Shown: positions 16,420 to 26,505, numbered from the stretch's first letter. The stretch: DNA of 64,000 nt from Lachnospiraceae bacterium (GCA_910575155.1 CAJTDX010000003.1:62001-126000), one strand, 5' to 3'. Notes: generated by a model from the letters alone, not told the origin. Translations and numbers: made by a program.

Positions 16420-16443
16420 TTTAAGGGACACGATGTTTTCAGG

Positions 16444-16475
16444 CCCGCAGCGAAAATTTTCGCTGCGGGTTTTTT
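16444..16475 (+). terminator. Strong intrinsic terminator after flagellin
   Basis: Perfect 13-bp stem CCCGCAGCGAAAA / TTTTCGCTGCGGG (16444-16469) followed by TTTTTT. It ends the csrA-flagellin unit. Confidence 0.95.
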
Positions 16476-16621
16476 CTATTTTCTTTTCTGTGCTGCTGCA
16501 AATCGCGAGGGAATTTTTGCATGTCTGAATCATGTGCTCACGGTCAGCGCAGCAAGTGCGCAGATCTGTCTGAACGGTTACTGATTTTTAAATATGCTCT
16601 GGAAAACAGGAGTTTCATACA

Positions 16622-16650
16622 TTGACATCTATTGCCAGATTCATTATAAT
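16622..16650 (+). promoter_or_regulatory. Consensus sigma-A promoter of the rex operon
   Basis: TTGACA (16622-16627), 17-bp spacer, TATAAT (16645-16650): full consensus at both hexamers. It lies 45 bp upstream of the rex start. I see no clear TTGTTAA-type Rex operator over it. Confidence 0.9.
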
Positions 16651-16695
16651 TAAATGATAAGTGTATGCGGAGTATCCAGATTAGGAGGAAAGGCA

Positions 16696-17349
16696 ATGGA
16701 GAAGGAGATATCTCAGGCAGTAATCCGGAGAATGCCCAGATATTACCGATATTTGGGAGAACTGCTGGATGACGGGGTTGAGCGGATTTCATCCAATGAA
16801 CTCAGCGCCAGAATGCGTGTCACGGCTTCCCAGATCCGTCAGGATTTGAATAATTTTGGAGGCTTTGGACAACAGGGGTATGGATATAATGTGAAATACC
16901 TTTACGATGAGATAGCAAATATTCTTGGAATTAATCAGCGGCATAATATTATTATCGTTGGTGCGGGGAATCTGGGGCAGGCGCTTGCAAATTATATGAA
17001 ATTTGAAAAGAGAGGCTTTGTAATCACCGGCCTGTTTGATGTCAAACCGGCGCTGAAAGGAGTTTCCGTGAGGGGAATCCAAGTGCGCATGATGGAGGAA
17101 CTGGAAGACTTTGTCAGCAGAGAACGGGTAGATATCGCAGCCCTTACGATGCCCAAGGAGAAGGCAGGTGAGGTTGCTGATATGCTGGTGAATCTGGGTA
17201 TCGGCGCGATCTGGAATTTTGCACATCTGGATCTGGAACTGCCGGAACATGTGGTGGTAGAAAATGTACACCTTTCCGACAGTCTGATGCAGTTGTCATA
17301 TAACATTGCCAATCAAAGAAAATTAAGAAAGCTAAAAGATAAGAAGTGA
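16696..17349 (+). CDS. rex: Redox-sensing transcriptional repressor Rex
   Basis: 217 residues from the ATG at 16696, with AGGAGG 7 nt upstream (the frame extends to 16654 without a ribosome site). N-terminal winged helix, about residues 5-75, includes the DNA-recognition helix region VTASQIRQDLNNFGGFGQQGYGY (split over two helices). The Rossmann domain has the NAD(H)-binding GAGNLGQAL near residue 90. Rex senses the NADH/NAD+ ratio and derepresses fermentative genes when NADH is high. The C-terminal helix for domain swapping (LSDSLMQLSYNI) is present. It heads a run of same-strand genes with short gaps. Confidence 0.96.
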   Translation: MEKEISQAVIRRMPRYYRYLGELLDDGVERISSNELSARMRVTASQIRQDLNNFGGFGQQGYGYNVKYLYDEIANILGINQRHNIIIVGAGNLGQALANYMKFEKRGFVITGLFDVKPALKGVSVRGIQVRMMEELEDFVSRERVDIAALTMPKEKAGEVADMLVNLGIGAIWNFAHLDLELPEHVVVENVHLSDSLMQLSYNIANQRKLRKLKDKK

Positions 17350-17353
17350 TAAT

Positions 17354-17968
17354 ATGGGAAAAAAGAAAAACACCGTTCCACAGTTTCGGCAAATTGCATA
17401 CAGTACCAGAATTGCTCCTCTGGTGCTTGATCAGAAATGGCATCATTTATTTCCTGAAGAAGGGAAGCCAAAGGAGATCGAGCTGCTGGAACAAAAATTA
17501 AACAAACAGCTTGCCAGCCAGGGCGGCATTAATCAGGAACTGAAGGAATTAAAAGACCTCAAAGAAAGGCTCATGAAAAACATTGTCGTAAATATGGATG
17601 AGATTGGGGAACATGGGCAGGAGACCCGCAGACTCTCAGAAGACCGAAGACTGATTACAGAGATTAATGGGCGTATGGAGAGTAAAAGAGCGGAACTTAG
17701 GAATCTGCAGGATGAGATGGAAGACAGCAACGCGCGTCTGATGACAGAGACAATGAGGTATTGTTACCAGATTATGAACAGTAACGAGGCAGAGAGAGAA
17801 CAGCTTGCTGCCTGGATTGCGAAAACGCGGACCGAGCTGAAGATTAAGATTATCCGCAAGGAGAGCATTGAGGATAAGAACCGGGAAATGTATGCATTTC
17901 TGCATGACATTTTTGGCGCAGAATTGCTGGAAGATTTTGATTTGAAGTTTGATGATGAATATATATAA
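17354..17968 (+). CDS. Hypothetical coiled-coil protein
   Basis: 204 residues starting 4 bp after rex. The central part, about residues 40-165, is highly charged with heptad-like Leu/Ile spacing and should form long coiled coils. No signal peptide, membrane segment or known catalytic motif. The N-terminus has an unusual aromatic/basic segment (QFRQIAYSTRIAPLVLDQKW) and the C-terminus is acidic. I do not recognise a family. Position between rex and nnrED suggests shared expression and perhaps a redox or NAD-linked context, which is only contextual. Confidence 0.75.
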   Translation: MGKKKNTVPQFRQIAYSTRIAPLVLDQKWHHLFPEEGKPKEIELLEQKLNKQLASQGGINQELKELKDLKERLMKNIVVNMDEIGEHGQETRRLSEDRRLITEINGRMESKRAELRNLQDEMEDSNARLMTETMRYCYQIMNSNEAEREQLAAWIAKTRTELKIKIIRKESIEDKNREMYAFLHDIFGAELLEDFDLKFDDEYI

Positions 17969-18045
17969 GGGAACCGGATAAAAGGCAGTCTTAGCAGAGA
18001 AGATGTTAAGAATGTCTTTTTCCGCATGTGAAAGGCAGGGCAGAA

Positions 18046-19560
18046 ATGAATATTTTGATTGAAAGCGCACAGATGAAGCAATGTGATAGAAATACCATAG
18101 AATATTTTGGTATTCCTTCACTGGTGCTGATGGAGCGCGCCGCTTTGGGAGTGGCAGAAGAGATTGAACGCTGCATGGAACATCGTTCCTTTCAGGGAGA
18201 GGCGCTTCTTGTCTGCGGAGTTGGAAATAACGGAGGGGACGGGCTTGCCGCAGCGCGCCTTTTGTGGCAGCGCGGATGGAATGTTACCGTTGTTATGCCG
18301 CCGGAATTTGGGAAGCTGTCTGCAGAGGCAAAGATACAGATGGATATTCTCAAAAAATATCAGATCCCGATTGCAGACAGTATACCAGGGAAAAAGTTTG
18401 ATGTGATCGTAGACGCTTTGTTTGGAATTGGACTGACGAGAGAGGTTACAGGAATTTATCAGAAATTTATTGTGAAAATGAATGAAATGGAAGGATTGAA
18501 AGTGGCGGTGGATATTCCTTCCGGCATTCACGGGGATACCGGGGCGGTGATGGGGACTGGATTTTACGCGGATTTAACCGTAACCTTTGCTTTTGCAAAA
18601 GCCGGCCTCCTGCTTTTTCCGGGGGCAGAGTACGCAAAAAGAGTGGTGGTAAAGGACATTGGTATAGACAGGCATAGTTTTCTTGAAAATATTCCCGGCA
18701 TGTATTATCTGACAAAAGAGGATCTGCTGCAGATTCCATCCCGGAAAGTGCGTTCCAATAAGGGCAGCTACGGGAGGACACTGGTGGTGGCCGGGCAGAA
18801 AAATATGGCGGGAGCAGCGTTTCTCTGCGCAAAGGCGGCGTATCTGACGGGAACAGGGCTGGTAAAAGTCATGACTGCGGAGGAGAACAGGATTATTTTG
18901 CAGCAGCTTCTGCCGGAAGCAATTTTAGATACTTATAATTTTCCGGATACCGCCAAGGGACTGGCGGAGTCCTTGGGATGGGCGTCCGCCATCGCCATAG
19001 GCCCCGGCATCGGAGGCGGGGACGTGTCTTTGCTGGTGAAAATAATTTTAAAAAATGCAAAGGTTCCGCTGATTCTTGACGCAGATGGGTTAAATATTGT
19101 TGCAGAGCATCTGGAATGGCTCAAGGAAGCGAAAACCACAGTGATCGTGACCCCGCATCTGGGGGAAATGGCAAGACTGACAAAAACGGAGGTTTCCGTC
19201 ATACGCGAAAAATTGGTAGAGACGGCGCGGGCTTTTGCAGAAAAGTATCATGTAATCTGCATTTTGAAAGATGCAAGAACCATCACGGCTCTCCCGGATG
19301 GAAAGGTGTGGGTGAATACCAGTGGAAATAACGGAATGGCGACGGCAGGTTCCGGGGATGTGCTTACAGGAATTCTGGCGGGGCTTGCTGCGCAGGGAAT
19401 GAAGCCGGAGCTTGCTGCGCCTGTGGGAGTTTATCTTCACGGACTTGCCGGAGACAGAGGGGCAAATGAAATAGGGGTTTACGGCCTTATGGCACAGGAT
19501 ATTCTGGAGGGAATTCCTATCGTATTAAAGGAAATCAGTAAGGAAGGAAAACAGAAATGA
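18046..19560 (+). CDS. nnr: Bifunctional NAD(P)H-hydrate epimerase / ADP-dependent NAD(P)HX dehydratase
   Basis: 504 residues from the ATG at 18046 (AGGG upstream); a GTG at 18028 is less likely. The N-terminal YjeF domain, residues about 1-210, is the epimerase (GVGNNGGDGLAAARLL, VDIPSGIHGDTG). The C-terminal ribokinase-like domain, about 225-500, is the dehydratase (HLGEMARL, GNNGMATAGSGDVLTGILAGL). Together they repair hydrated NADH and NADPH, which inhibit dehydrogenases. It follows rex in the same run and overlaps alr by 4 bp (ATGA). Confidence 0.95.
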   Translation: MNILIESAQMKQCDRNTIEYFGIPSLVLMERAALGVAEEIERCMEHRSFQGEALLVCGVGNNGGDGLAAARLLWQRGWNVTVVMPPEFGKLSAEAKIQMDILKKYQIPIADSIPGKKFDVIVDALFGIGLTREVTGIYQKFIVKMNEMEGLKVAVDIPSGIHGDTGAVMGTGFYADLTVTFAFAKAGLLLFPGAEYAKRVVVKDIGIDRHSFLENIPGMYYLTKEDLLQIPSRKVRSNKGSYGRTLVVAGQKNMAGAAFLCAKAAYLTGTGLVKVMTAEENRIILQQLLPEAILDTYNFPDTAKGLAESLGWASAIAIGPGIGGGDVSLLVKIILKNAKVPLILDADGLNIVAEHLEWLKEAKTTVIVTPHLGEMARLTKTEVSVIREKLVETARAFAEKYHVICILKDARTITALPDGKVWVNTSGNNGMATAGSGDVLTGILAGLAAQGMKPELAAPVGVYLHGLAGDRGANEIGVYGLMAQDILEGIPIVLKEISKEGKQK

Positions 19561-20732
19561 AATCATACAGCAGGGTTTATGCAGAGATAAATCTGGACGC
19601 GGTGCTTTATAATATGGAACAGATGAAACAGAGGATTTGTGAGGGCACAGGCATTATGGGCGTCATCAAGACTGATGGATATGGGCACGGCGCAGTACCA
19701 ATCGGCAGAGAATTAGAACAGCTTCCGGTTGTCTGGGGATTTGCCACGGCAACCGTGGAGGAAGCGCAGATTCTTCGCAGAAATGGACTGAAAAAGCCTA
19801 TTCTTGTACTGGGAGCCACATTTGAGGAACAATACGAAGCTCTGATGAAAGAGGAGATCCGGGCGACTGTATATTCTCTCAGACAGGCGCAGGAGCTGGA
19901 ACAAGCGGCCGCAGCGGCAGACAGAACGATTACGGTTCATGTGAAAACAGACACAGGTTTAAGCCGTCTGGGTTTTCAGGTCAGCCAGAAATCAGCGGAT
20001 GAAATTGCACAGATTGCAGCTATGCCGCATATTGTAATGGAGGGAATGTTTACGCATTTTGCAAAATCAGATGCCAGGGATAAAACTATGGCAAGGCAGC
20101 AGCTGGAACAATTCCGGGAAATGAGGGAGCTGTTGTGCAAACGGAATATTGAAATTCCTTTACTGCACAGTTCCAACAGCGCCGCCATCATTGATATGCC
20201 GGAGGCAAATATGAACATTGTGCGCGCGGGAATCAGCCTGTACGGTATGTGGCCGTCGGATGAGGTACAGAAAGAATATCTTGATTTAAAGCCGGTATTG
20301 TCATTAAAAAGCCGTATCGTCTTTCTTAAGGAACTTGAACCAGGCAGAAGCATCAGTTATGGAGCCACTTATCAAACCACGTCAAGGCAGAGGATTGCCA
20401 CCATACCAATAGGCTATGGGGACGGTTATCCCAGAAGCCTTTCCAATAAAGGATATGTATTGATTCATGGAAAAAAGGCTCCTGTCTGCGGACGCATCTG
20501 CATGGATCAGTTTATGGTGGACGTTACCCATATTCCGGAAGCAGAAGAGGGCGATGTGGTGACGCTGGTGGGACGAGACGGTACAAAAGAGATTACTATG
20601 GAAGAAATCGGAGAACTTTCCGGCAGATTTAATTATGAATTTGCCTGTGATTTAGGAAAGCGGATTCCAAGAATTTATATAAAAGAAAACAAGGTGATCC
20701 AGACCAGGGATTGCTTTGGGGAGCAGGACTGA
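19557..20732 (+). CDS. alr: Alanine racemase
   Basis: 391 residues. PLP-dependent fold-type III enzyme that supplies D-alanine for peptidoglycan. K38 (VIKTDGYGHG) forms the Schiff base; the second catalytic base is the tyrosine in SISYGATY near residue 265. The PIGYGDGYPR and ICMDQFMVD blocks are also present. The start overlaps the nnr stop by 4 bp, so the two are translationally coupled. In Bacillus subtilis alr lies next to a mazEF pair; here a MazF follows. Confidence 0.97.
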   Translation: MKSYSRVYAEINLDAVLYNMEQMKQRICEGTGIMGVIKTDGYGHGAVPIGRELEQLPVVWGFATATVEEAQILRRNGLKKPILVLGATFEEQYEALMKEEIRATVYSLRQAQELEQAAAAADRTITVHVKTDTGLSRLGFQVSQKSADEIAQIAAMPHIVMEGMFTHFAKSDARDKTMARQQLEQFREMRELLCKRNIEIPLLHSSNSAAIIDMPEANMNIVRAGISLYGMWPSDEVQKEYLDLKPVLSLKSRIVFLKELEPGRSISYGATYQTTSRQRIATIPIGYGDGYPRSLSNKGYVLIHGKKAPVCGRICMDQFMVDVTHIPEAEEGDVVTLVGRDGTKEITMEEIGELSGRFNYEFACDLGKRIPRIYIKENKVIQTRDCFGEQD

Positions 20733-20841
20733 CGTCTCGATTTTAAATTTTAAAACTCTGGCATACTATCTGAATACACACGAAAAAATTGGGAATAATA
20801 GGAAGTGAAAATAACCTATAAAGTTTTGGAGTGTGAGAAAA

Positions 20842-21189
20842 GTGATAATTCATAGAGGAGATATTTATTATGCAGATTTACGTCCGGTGGTAGGGTCTGA
20901 GCAGGGTGGAATCAGGCCGGTCCTGATTATACAGAATGATGTGGGAAACCGGCACAGCCCAACGATTATCTGCGCGGCTATTACATCAAAAATGAATAAG
21001 GCAAAACTGCCTACCCATGTTGAGCTGGACGCTGGAAAATATGATCTGGTGAAAGATTCTGTGGTGCTGTTAGAGCAGCTGCGCACCATTGATAAGCAGA
21101 GGTTAAAAGACAAAGTCTGCCGTTTGGATCATGAAATTCTCAAAAAAGTAGACAGGGCGCTTGAAATCAGTCTGGAATTGTATACATAA
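20842..21189 (+). CDS. mazF: MazF/PemK-family mRNA endoribonuclease, no antitoxin seen
   Basis: 115 residues from the GTG at 20842, with GGAG 10 nt upstream; the GTG at 20833 is too close to it. Sequence [29 protein letters not shown] followed by TVICAAIT-like and [13 protein letters not shown] blocks (given in parts) closely matches the EndoA/NdoA toxin of Firmicutes, a ribosome-independent RNase. The catalytic arginine (near residue 23) and threonine in the AITSK block are present. The 109 bp between alr and this gene hold no antitoxin frame, and the gene after it is a transporter-like protein. The antitoxin may be elsewhere, or the toxin may be regulated differently. Confidence 0.92.
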   Translation: MIIHRGDIYYADLRPVVGSEQGGIRPVLIIQNDVGNRHSPTIICAAITSKMNKAKLPTHVELDAGKYDLVKDSVVLLEQLRTIDKQRLKDKVCRLDHEILKKVDRALEISLELYT

Positions 21190-21192
21190 ATC

Positions 21193-21221
21193 TTGACTAA
21201 TAAACGGCAAAATGGTATATT
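21193..21221 (+). promoter_or_regulatory. Sigma-A promoter of the CNNM/CBS gene
   Basis: TTGACT (21193-21198), 17-bp spacer, TATATT (21216-21221), starting 3 bp after the mazF stop. It indicates that the downstream gene is transcribed on its own, and explains why a TTG-initiated extension of that gene here is not coding. Confidence 0.75.
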
Positions 21222-21267
21222 TCAAGTGTTTGTTAATAAAGTACAAAAGGAAAGAGGAGTCAAAGAT

Positions 21268-22593
21268 ATGGATGATGGCGGGAGTCCGGCCATAGGGCTG
21301 ATTGCATTTTTGATATTGACGGTTGTAAGCGGTTTATTGTATGGATTTCTCACTGCGCTGGAGGAAATCAGTGAACGGCAGGTGCAGAAGTGGCTGGAAG
21401 AGGGGAATAAACGCGCAAAATGGCTGCTAATGGTGAAAGATTCACCATACAAAACCAGGCATGCCATACAGATGATTACCACATTGGTCAGCGGGATTTT
21501 TGGGATCTGCCAGATTGGTTTTCTGGCAAAGATACTGGCGGATCTTTTTTCAGGAAGCGTTCAGGATTCTTTTTTGAGCGTCATCTGTTATGTACTGGCG
21601 GCTGTGCTTGGAGTTTTCCTGTTTGCGGTAATCGGGATTATCGCGCCCCAGAAAGTGGCGGCACGAAAGCCGGAAAAATGGCTGTCTGTACTGTCTGGTT
21701 TTGTCCATGGCCTGCTTTGCCTTATTATGCCGTATACGTTCCTTGCCGAGCAGGCGTCGAATCTTTTGGTAAGAATTGTGGGCGTGGATCCCAATGCCAG
21801 CTTCGACGACGTTACAGAAGAAGAAATTATTTCTATGGTCAATGAGGGGCATGAGCAGGGCGTTTTGCAGGCAAGCGAGGCGGAAATGATTCATAATATT
21901 TTTGAGTTTGACGATAAGGAAGCCAAGGATATTATGACCCATCGCAAAAATATAGTGGCTGTGGACGGCAGAATGAAGCTTCGCGAGGTTTTGGAATTTG
22001 TGCTGGATGGAACCAATTCCAGATTTCCGGTTTACCGGGAGGACATTGATCATATCATAGGCATTTTACATATGAAAGACGTAATGATTGAGAGCCGCAA
22101 AGAACAATATCTGGATTGGAGGGTGCAGGCGATTCCTGGGCTGGTGAGGGAAGCGATGTTTATTCCGGAGACGCGGAATATCAATGACTTATTCAAAGCC
22201 ATGCAGTCCCAGAAAAACCATATGGTGATCGTTGTGGATGAATACGGGCAGACCGCCGGGCTGGTGGCAATGGAAGATATCCTGGAAGAGATTGTGGGAA
22301 ATATTTTCGACGAATATGACAAAGAGGAAACAGTCATTGTTTCACAGCCGGATGGAAGCTATCTGATGAGCGGTATGGCGCCGTTCGACGAAGTGTGCCA
22401 GCTTTTGCAGATTTCCCTGAAAGAGGAAGAGTTTGAGACTTTGAACGGTTTTCTCATTTCCCTGATTGGGAAGATCCCTGCCGATCATGAAAAGTTTGAA
22501 TTAACTTATCAGGACTTTAAGTTCCAGGTGGAGTCAGTCCGGGATAAGATGATTCATACGGTGCGGGTGATTAGAAAACCGGAAGGGAGTTAA
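21268..22593 (+). CDS. HlyC/CorC-family transporter (CNNM + CBS domains)
   Basis: 441 residues from the ATG at 21268 with GAGGAG upstream. An N-terminal CNNM (DUF21) membrane domain with about four hydrophobic segments (residues 8-180) is followed by two CBS motifs (about 210-325; [32 protein letters not shown]). A CorC/HlyC C-terminal domain spans about 345-435. The family is implicated in magnesium/cobalt or sodium efflux; the name hemolysin C is historical. Substrate not determinable here. Confidence 0.92.
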   Translation: MDDGGSPAIGLIAFLILTVVSGLLYGFLTALEEISERQVQKWLEEGNKRAKWLLMVKDSPYKTRHAIQMITTLVSGIFGICQIGFLAKILADLFSGSVQDSFLSVICYVLAAVLGVFLFAVIGIIAPQKVAARKPEKWLSVLSGFVHGLLCLIMPYTFLAEQASNLLVRIVGVDPNASFDDVTEEEIISMVNEGHEQGVLQASEAEMIHNIFEFDDKEAKDIMTHRKNIVAVDGRMKLREVLEFVLDGTNSRFPVYREDIDHIIGILHMKDVMIESRKEQYLDWRVQAIPGLVREAMFIPETRNINDLFKAMQSQKNHMVIVVDEYGQTAGLVAMEDILEEIVGNIFDEYDKEETVIVSQPDGSYLMSGMAPFDEVCQLLQISLKEEEFETLNGFLISLIGKIPADHEKFELTYQDFKFQVESVRDKMIHTVRVIRKPEGS

Positions 22594-22682
22594 AGGACAA
22601 GAAAGAGGAATACGGTAACATAAACTGCGCTTTTGTATCAAAGCGGACAGAGAAAAAAGAGAAACAGAAAAGAGGAGAATAT

Positions 22683-23411
22683 ATGTCAGGACATTCTAAA
22701 TTCGCAAATATTAAACATAAAAAAGAAAAAAACGATGCGGCAAAAGGTAAAATTTTCACCATTATCGGGCGTGAAATTGCCGTTGCAGTAAAAGAGGGCG
22801 GTCCGGATCCCAATAATAACAGCAGGCTGCGCGATGTAATTGCCAAGGCGAAGGCCAATAATATGCCCAACGATACCATTGAGCGGGGGATCAAGAAAGC
22901 CGCGGGAGATGCAAATTCTGTGAATTATGAGTTTGTGTCCTATGAAGGGTATGGGCCGAATGGAACAGCGATTATTGTGGACGCGCTTACTGACAATAAG
23001 AACCGTACCGCGGCCAATGTCAGAAGCGCGTTTACGAAGGGAAACGGCAACGTGGGCACGCCGGGATGCGTATCTTATATGTTTGATAAGAAGGGGCAGA
23101 TTATTATCGACCGGGAAGCGTGTGAGATGGATGCGGATGATCTGATGATGACAGCTCTCGACGCCGGAGCGGAGGATTTTTCAGAAGAGGAAGACAGCTA
23201 TGAGGTCATCACCGATCCGGAACTGTTCAGTGAAGTCCGTCAGAAGCTGGAAGACGCAGGCATTGCCATGGCGTCTGCAGAAGTGACAATGATTCCCCAG
23301 ACCTGGGTGGAACTGACGGATGAGACAGCCATCCGCAATCTGCAGAAAACGTTGGATTTACTGGACGAGGACGACGACGTCCAGGCAGTGTATCATAACT
23401 GGGACGAATAA
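22683..23411 (+). CDS. yebC: YebC/PmpR-family protein
   Basis: 242 residues with AGAGGAG upstream. It begins [16 protein letters not shown], the family hallmark, and has the three-domain layout. YebC proteins were long described as transcription regulators; more recent work (TACO1/YebC2) connects the family to translation of polyproline stretches. It follows the CNNM/CBS gene by 89 bp without a clear terminator between. Confidence 0.95.
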   Translation: MSGHSKFANIKHKKEKNDAAKGKIFTIIGREIAVAVKEGGPDPNNNSRLRDVIAKAKANNMPNDTIERGIKKAAGDANSVNYEFVSYEGYGPNGTAIIVDALTDNKNRTAANVRSAFTKGNGNVGTPGCVSYMFDKKGQIIIDREACEMDADDLMMTALDAGAEDFSEEEDSYEVITDPELFSEVRQKLEDAGIAMASAEVTMIPQTWVELTDETAIRNLQKTLDLLDEDDDVQAVYHNWDE

Positions 23412-23609
23412 AGATTTATAAAACTGTGATAAAAAGAGCAGATTTGATGGAAATTTGATGGGAATGCCCTAAATTTTTCTAGCCTAATGGTCTTAGTTGT
23501 GTTAAAATTAGATACAAGAGTTTAAGGCGTGTCTGATCATCATTCCCGGGGTATATGTTTGGGAATGTCCATGGCATTCCTGCATATAATACAATCAGGA
23601 GGAGATAAG

Positions 23610-24890
23610 ATGAGCGGCTATCAAATTGAGACAAAATGTATTCAGTCTGGCTGGCATCCCAGACGGGGAGAACCGAGGGTGCTTCCTGTTTATCAAAGTA
23701 CCACTTTTAAATATGACACCAGCGACCAGATGGGACGGCTGTTTGATTTGGAGGACAGCGGATATTTTTATACCAGACTGCAGAATCCTACCAACGACGC
23801 GGTGGCACAGAAAATCTGTGAACTGGAAGGCGGTGTGGCGGCAATGCTTACTTCTTCCGGACAAGCGGCCAATTATTATGCTGTTTTTAACATCTGTGAG
23901 GCCGGAGACCATATGGTATGTTCCTCTGCCGTATATGGAGGAACGTTCAATCTTTTCAGCGCTACGGTAAAAAAACAGGGCATTGACTGCACCTTTGTTG
24001 ATCCGGATGCTTCCGAGGAAGAAATTGCGGCGGCATTCCGTCCGAATACCAAGGCGCTGTTTGCGGAAAGCATTGCAAATCCGGCATTGGTAGTTTTGGA
24101 TATTGAGAAGTTTGCAAAAGCAGCGCATGACCATGGGGTACCGCTGATTGTGGATAATACATTTCCGACACCGATCAATTGCCGGCCGTTTGAATGGGGC
24201 GCTGATATTGTAACGCATTCCACCACAAAGTATATGGACGGACATGCAATGTGTGTGGGCGGATGTATTGTGGACAGCGGTAATTTTGAATGGGAGAAAT
24301 ATGCGGACAAATATCCTGGTTTAACGCAGCCGGATCCTACTTATCATGGAATTGTGTATACACAGAAGTTTGGCAAAGGCGCATACATTACCAAGGCGAC
24401 GGCGCAGATTATGAGGGATCTCGGATCGATCCAGTCTCCGCAGAATGCATTTTTGCTGAACGTAGGGCTTGAGACGCTGCATTTGCGCATGGCGCGCCAT
24501 TGTGAGAACGCAGGGAAGGTTGCAGAGTTCCTGCATAACCATGACAAGGTTGCCTGGGTGAATTATGCGGGGCTGGAAGATAACAAATATCATGCGCTTG
24601 CCCAGAAATATATGCCTGGCGGAACCTGCGGCGTGATTTCTTTTGGACTGAAAGGCGGCAGGGAAGTGTCGGTGGGATTTATGGATAAACTGAAGCTGAT
24701 TGCAATTGTTACACATGTGGCGGACGCAAGAACCTGCGTACTTCATCCTGCAAGCCATACCCATAGGCAGATGACGGATGAACAGTTGAAAGAAGCAGGC
24801 GTAGCTCCTGATCTGATCCGTCTTTCTGTGGGGATTGAACATGCAAAAGATATTATGGACGATTTGGCTCAAGCGTTGGAAAGCATATAA
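23610..24890 (+). CDS. O-acetylhomoserine sulfhydrylase (Cys/Met metabolism PLP enzyme)
   Basis: 426 residues from the ATG at 23610, with AGGAGG 6 nt upstream; the frame runs back to 23529 without support. Fold-type I PLP enzyme. YQSTTFKY near the N-terminus, SSGQAANYYAVF, DNTFPTPINCRPFEWGADIV and the Schiff-base lysine in THSTTKYMDGH are typical of O-acetylhomoserine aminocarboxypropyltransferase, which makes homocysteine or methionine-pathway thiols from O-acetylhomoserine and sulfide. Homocysteine-type lyases of the same family are the alternative. The 200 bp leader has no SAM-riboswitch core; a CATTCCC/GGGAATG hairpin (about 23541-23567) is present. Confidence 0.9.
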   Translation: MSGYQIETKCIQSGWHPRRGEPRVLPVYQSTTFKYDTSDQMGRLFDLEDSGYFYTRLQNPTNDAVAQKICELEGGVAAMLTSSGQAANYYAVFNICEAGDHMVCSSAVYGGTFNLFSATVKKQGIDCTFVDPDASEEEIAAAFRPNTKALFAESIANPALVVLDIEKFAKAAHDHGVPLIVDNTFPTPINCRPFEWGADIVTHSTTKYMDGHAMCVGGCIVDSGNFEWEKYADKYPGLTQPDPTYHGIVYTQKFGKGAYITKATAQIMRDLGSIQSPQNAFLLNVGLETLHLRMARHCENAGKVAEFLHNHDKVAWVNYAGLEDNKYHALAQKYMPGGTCGVISFGLKGGREVSVGFMDKLKLIAIVTHVADARTCVLHPASHTHRQMTDEQLKEAGVAPDLIRLSVGIEHAKDIMDDLAQALESI

Positions 24891-24916
24891 AAATTACGTT
24901 ATGGAGGATGTAAAGT

Positions 24917-26371
24917 ATGAGAAAAATTCTGTTTGCGGCATCGGAATGTGTACCTTTTATCAAAACAGGAGGATTGGCTGACGTATGCGGGGCACTGCCC
25001 AAAGAGTTTGATAAGGAAGAATGGGATATCCGGGTTGTGCTGCCTAATTACAGCTGTATACCTGAGCATTGGAGAAACCAGTTTGAGTATGTGACGCATT
25101 TTTATATGAACTGCGGAAACTATATCCAGAACAAATACGTTGGGATTTTGCAGTATAAAATGGACGGCATTACCTATTATTTTATAGATAATCAGGAATA
25201 TTTTGACTGTTTCCTGCCATATGGAGATATTCGTTTTGACATTGAAAAATTTGTATTTTTTGACAAAGCGGTGCTCTCTATGCTGCCTTTGGTTAATTTC
25301 CAGCCTCAGATTATTCACTGCCATGACTGGGAGACAGGATTTATTCCGGTATATTTGAATACGGAGTTTCAGGGAGATATGTTCTTCTGGGGCATGAAGT
25401 CAATTATGACAATTCATAATCTGAAGTTCCAGGGCATCTGGGATGTGAAGACTATGAAAGGACTGACCGGACTTCCGGCAAGCCTGTTTGTACCAGATAA
25501 ACTTGAATTTAAAAAAGACGCCAACATGTTAAAGGGCGGTTTGGTATATGCAGATTATATTACGACGGTCAGCGATACATATGCACAGGAAATCCAGACG
25601 GATTATTACGGCGAAGGTCTGAACGGCCTGCTGGCGGCAAGGCATATGGATATGCAGGGAATCGTAAATGGAATTGATTATGACGCGTATAATCCGGCGA
25701 CGGACGAGAAGCTGTATGTGAATTATGACGCCTCCAGTTACCGCAAGAAGAAATCCATGAATAAAGAGAAACTGCAGCAGGAGCTGGGACTTGCAGTAGA
25801 TAAGAAGCGTTATATGATCGGACTGATTTCCCGCCTTACAGATCAGAAGGGACTGGATCTGATTAATTTCGTAATTGAACGGATTATTGACGATTATACA
25901 CAGTTAGTTGTAATTGGAACCGGCGACCCTCAGTATGAAAATATGTTCCGTCATTTTGCATGGAAATATCCGGATAAGATTTCAGCAAATATCTGTTATT
26001 CCGATGATTTGGCGCACAAACTTTATGGCGCGGCGGACGCATTCCTGATGCCGTCACGTTTTGAGCCGTGCGGATTGACCCAGATGATTTCCTTCCGCTA
26101 TGGAACAATTCCAATTGTCCGTGAGACTGGCGGACTGAAGGATACGGTACAGCCTTACAATGAATACGATAATGTGGGAGACGGATTCTCATTCAGCAAT
26201 TACAATGGTGAGGAGATGTTAAAGGTTATCAACTATTCCAAACATATTTTCTTTGATAAGAAACGCCAGTGGAATCAGATGGTTGACCGCGCTATGGCAA
26301 ACGATTATTCCTGGAATGCTTCCAAGTTCCGTTATGAGGGGCTATACAAATATCTGATGGGCGAATGTTAA
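24917..26371 (+). CDS. glgA: Glycogen synthase (ADP-glucose)
   Basis: 484 residues, GT5 family, start after GGAGG. The ADP-glucose binding KTGGLADVCGALPKEF lies at residues 15-30, and the C-terminal GT-B motif SRFEPCGLTQMISFRYGTIPIVRETGGLKDTV (in parts) contains the catalytic Glu region. It extends the alpha-1,4-glucan chain of storage glycogen. No other glg genes are near, so the pathway genes are dispersed. A strong terminator follows about 90 bp later. Confidence 0.96.
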   Translation: MRKILFAASECVPFIKTGGLADVCGALPKEFDKEEWDIRVVLPNYSCIPEHWRNQFEYVTHFYMNCGNYIQNKYVGILQYKMDGITYYFIDNQEYFDCFLPYGDIRFDIEKFVFFDKAVLSMLPLVNFQPQIIHCHDWETGFIPVYLNTEFQGDMFFWGMKSIMTIHNLKFQGIWDVKTMKGLTGLPASLFVPDKLEFKKDANMLKGGLVYADYITTVSDTYAQEIQTDYYGEGLNGLLAARHMDMQGIVNGIDYDAYNPATDEKLYVNYDASSYRKKKSMNKEKLQQELGLAVDKKRYMIGLISRLTDQKGLDLINFVIERIIDDYTQLVVIGTGDPQYENMFRHFAWKYPDKISANICYSDDLAHKLYGAADAFLMPSRFEPCGLTQMISFRYGTIPIVRETGGLKDTVQPYNEYDNVGDGFSFSNYNGEEMLKVINYSKHIFFDKKRQWNQMVDRAMANDYSWNASKFRYEGLYKYLMGEC

Positions 26372-26457
26372 AGGAAGGTTTCTCACGGACTACATGTCAG
26401 GCGTTATTCCGGAAGAAACGGACGCGATAAAAGAATAGTGATGTGAAATAGTTATGG

Positions 26458-26505
26458 AAGGTGTAAAGTCCTTAAGAAATTCTCAGGGCTTTGCACCTTT
26501 TTTTT
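26458..26505 (+). terminator. Intrinsic terminator after glgA
   Basis: Stem AAGGTGTAAAGTCC (26458-26471) with GGGCTTTGCACCTT (26486-26499), one G-T pair, followed by eight T in total. The region from here to the next gene start (26622) shows no further feature I can support. Confidence 0.92.

Noticed and set aside
21193-21267. TTG-started extension of the CNNM/CBS protein
   Set aside because: The sequence is a TTGACT-N17-TATATT promoter and ATG at 21268 has a good ribosome site.
23412-23609. SAM riboswitch before the OAH sulfhydrylase
   Set aside because: No SAM-I core motifs; only a simple hairpin is seen.
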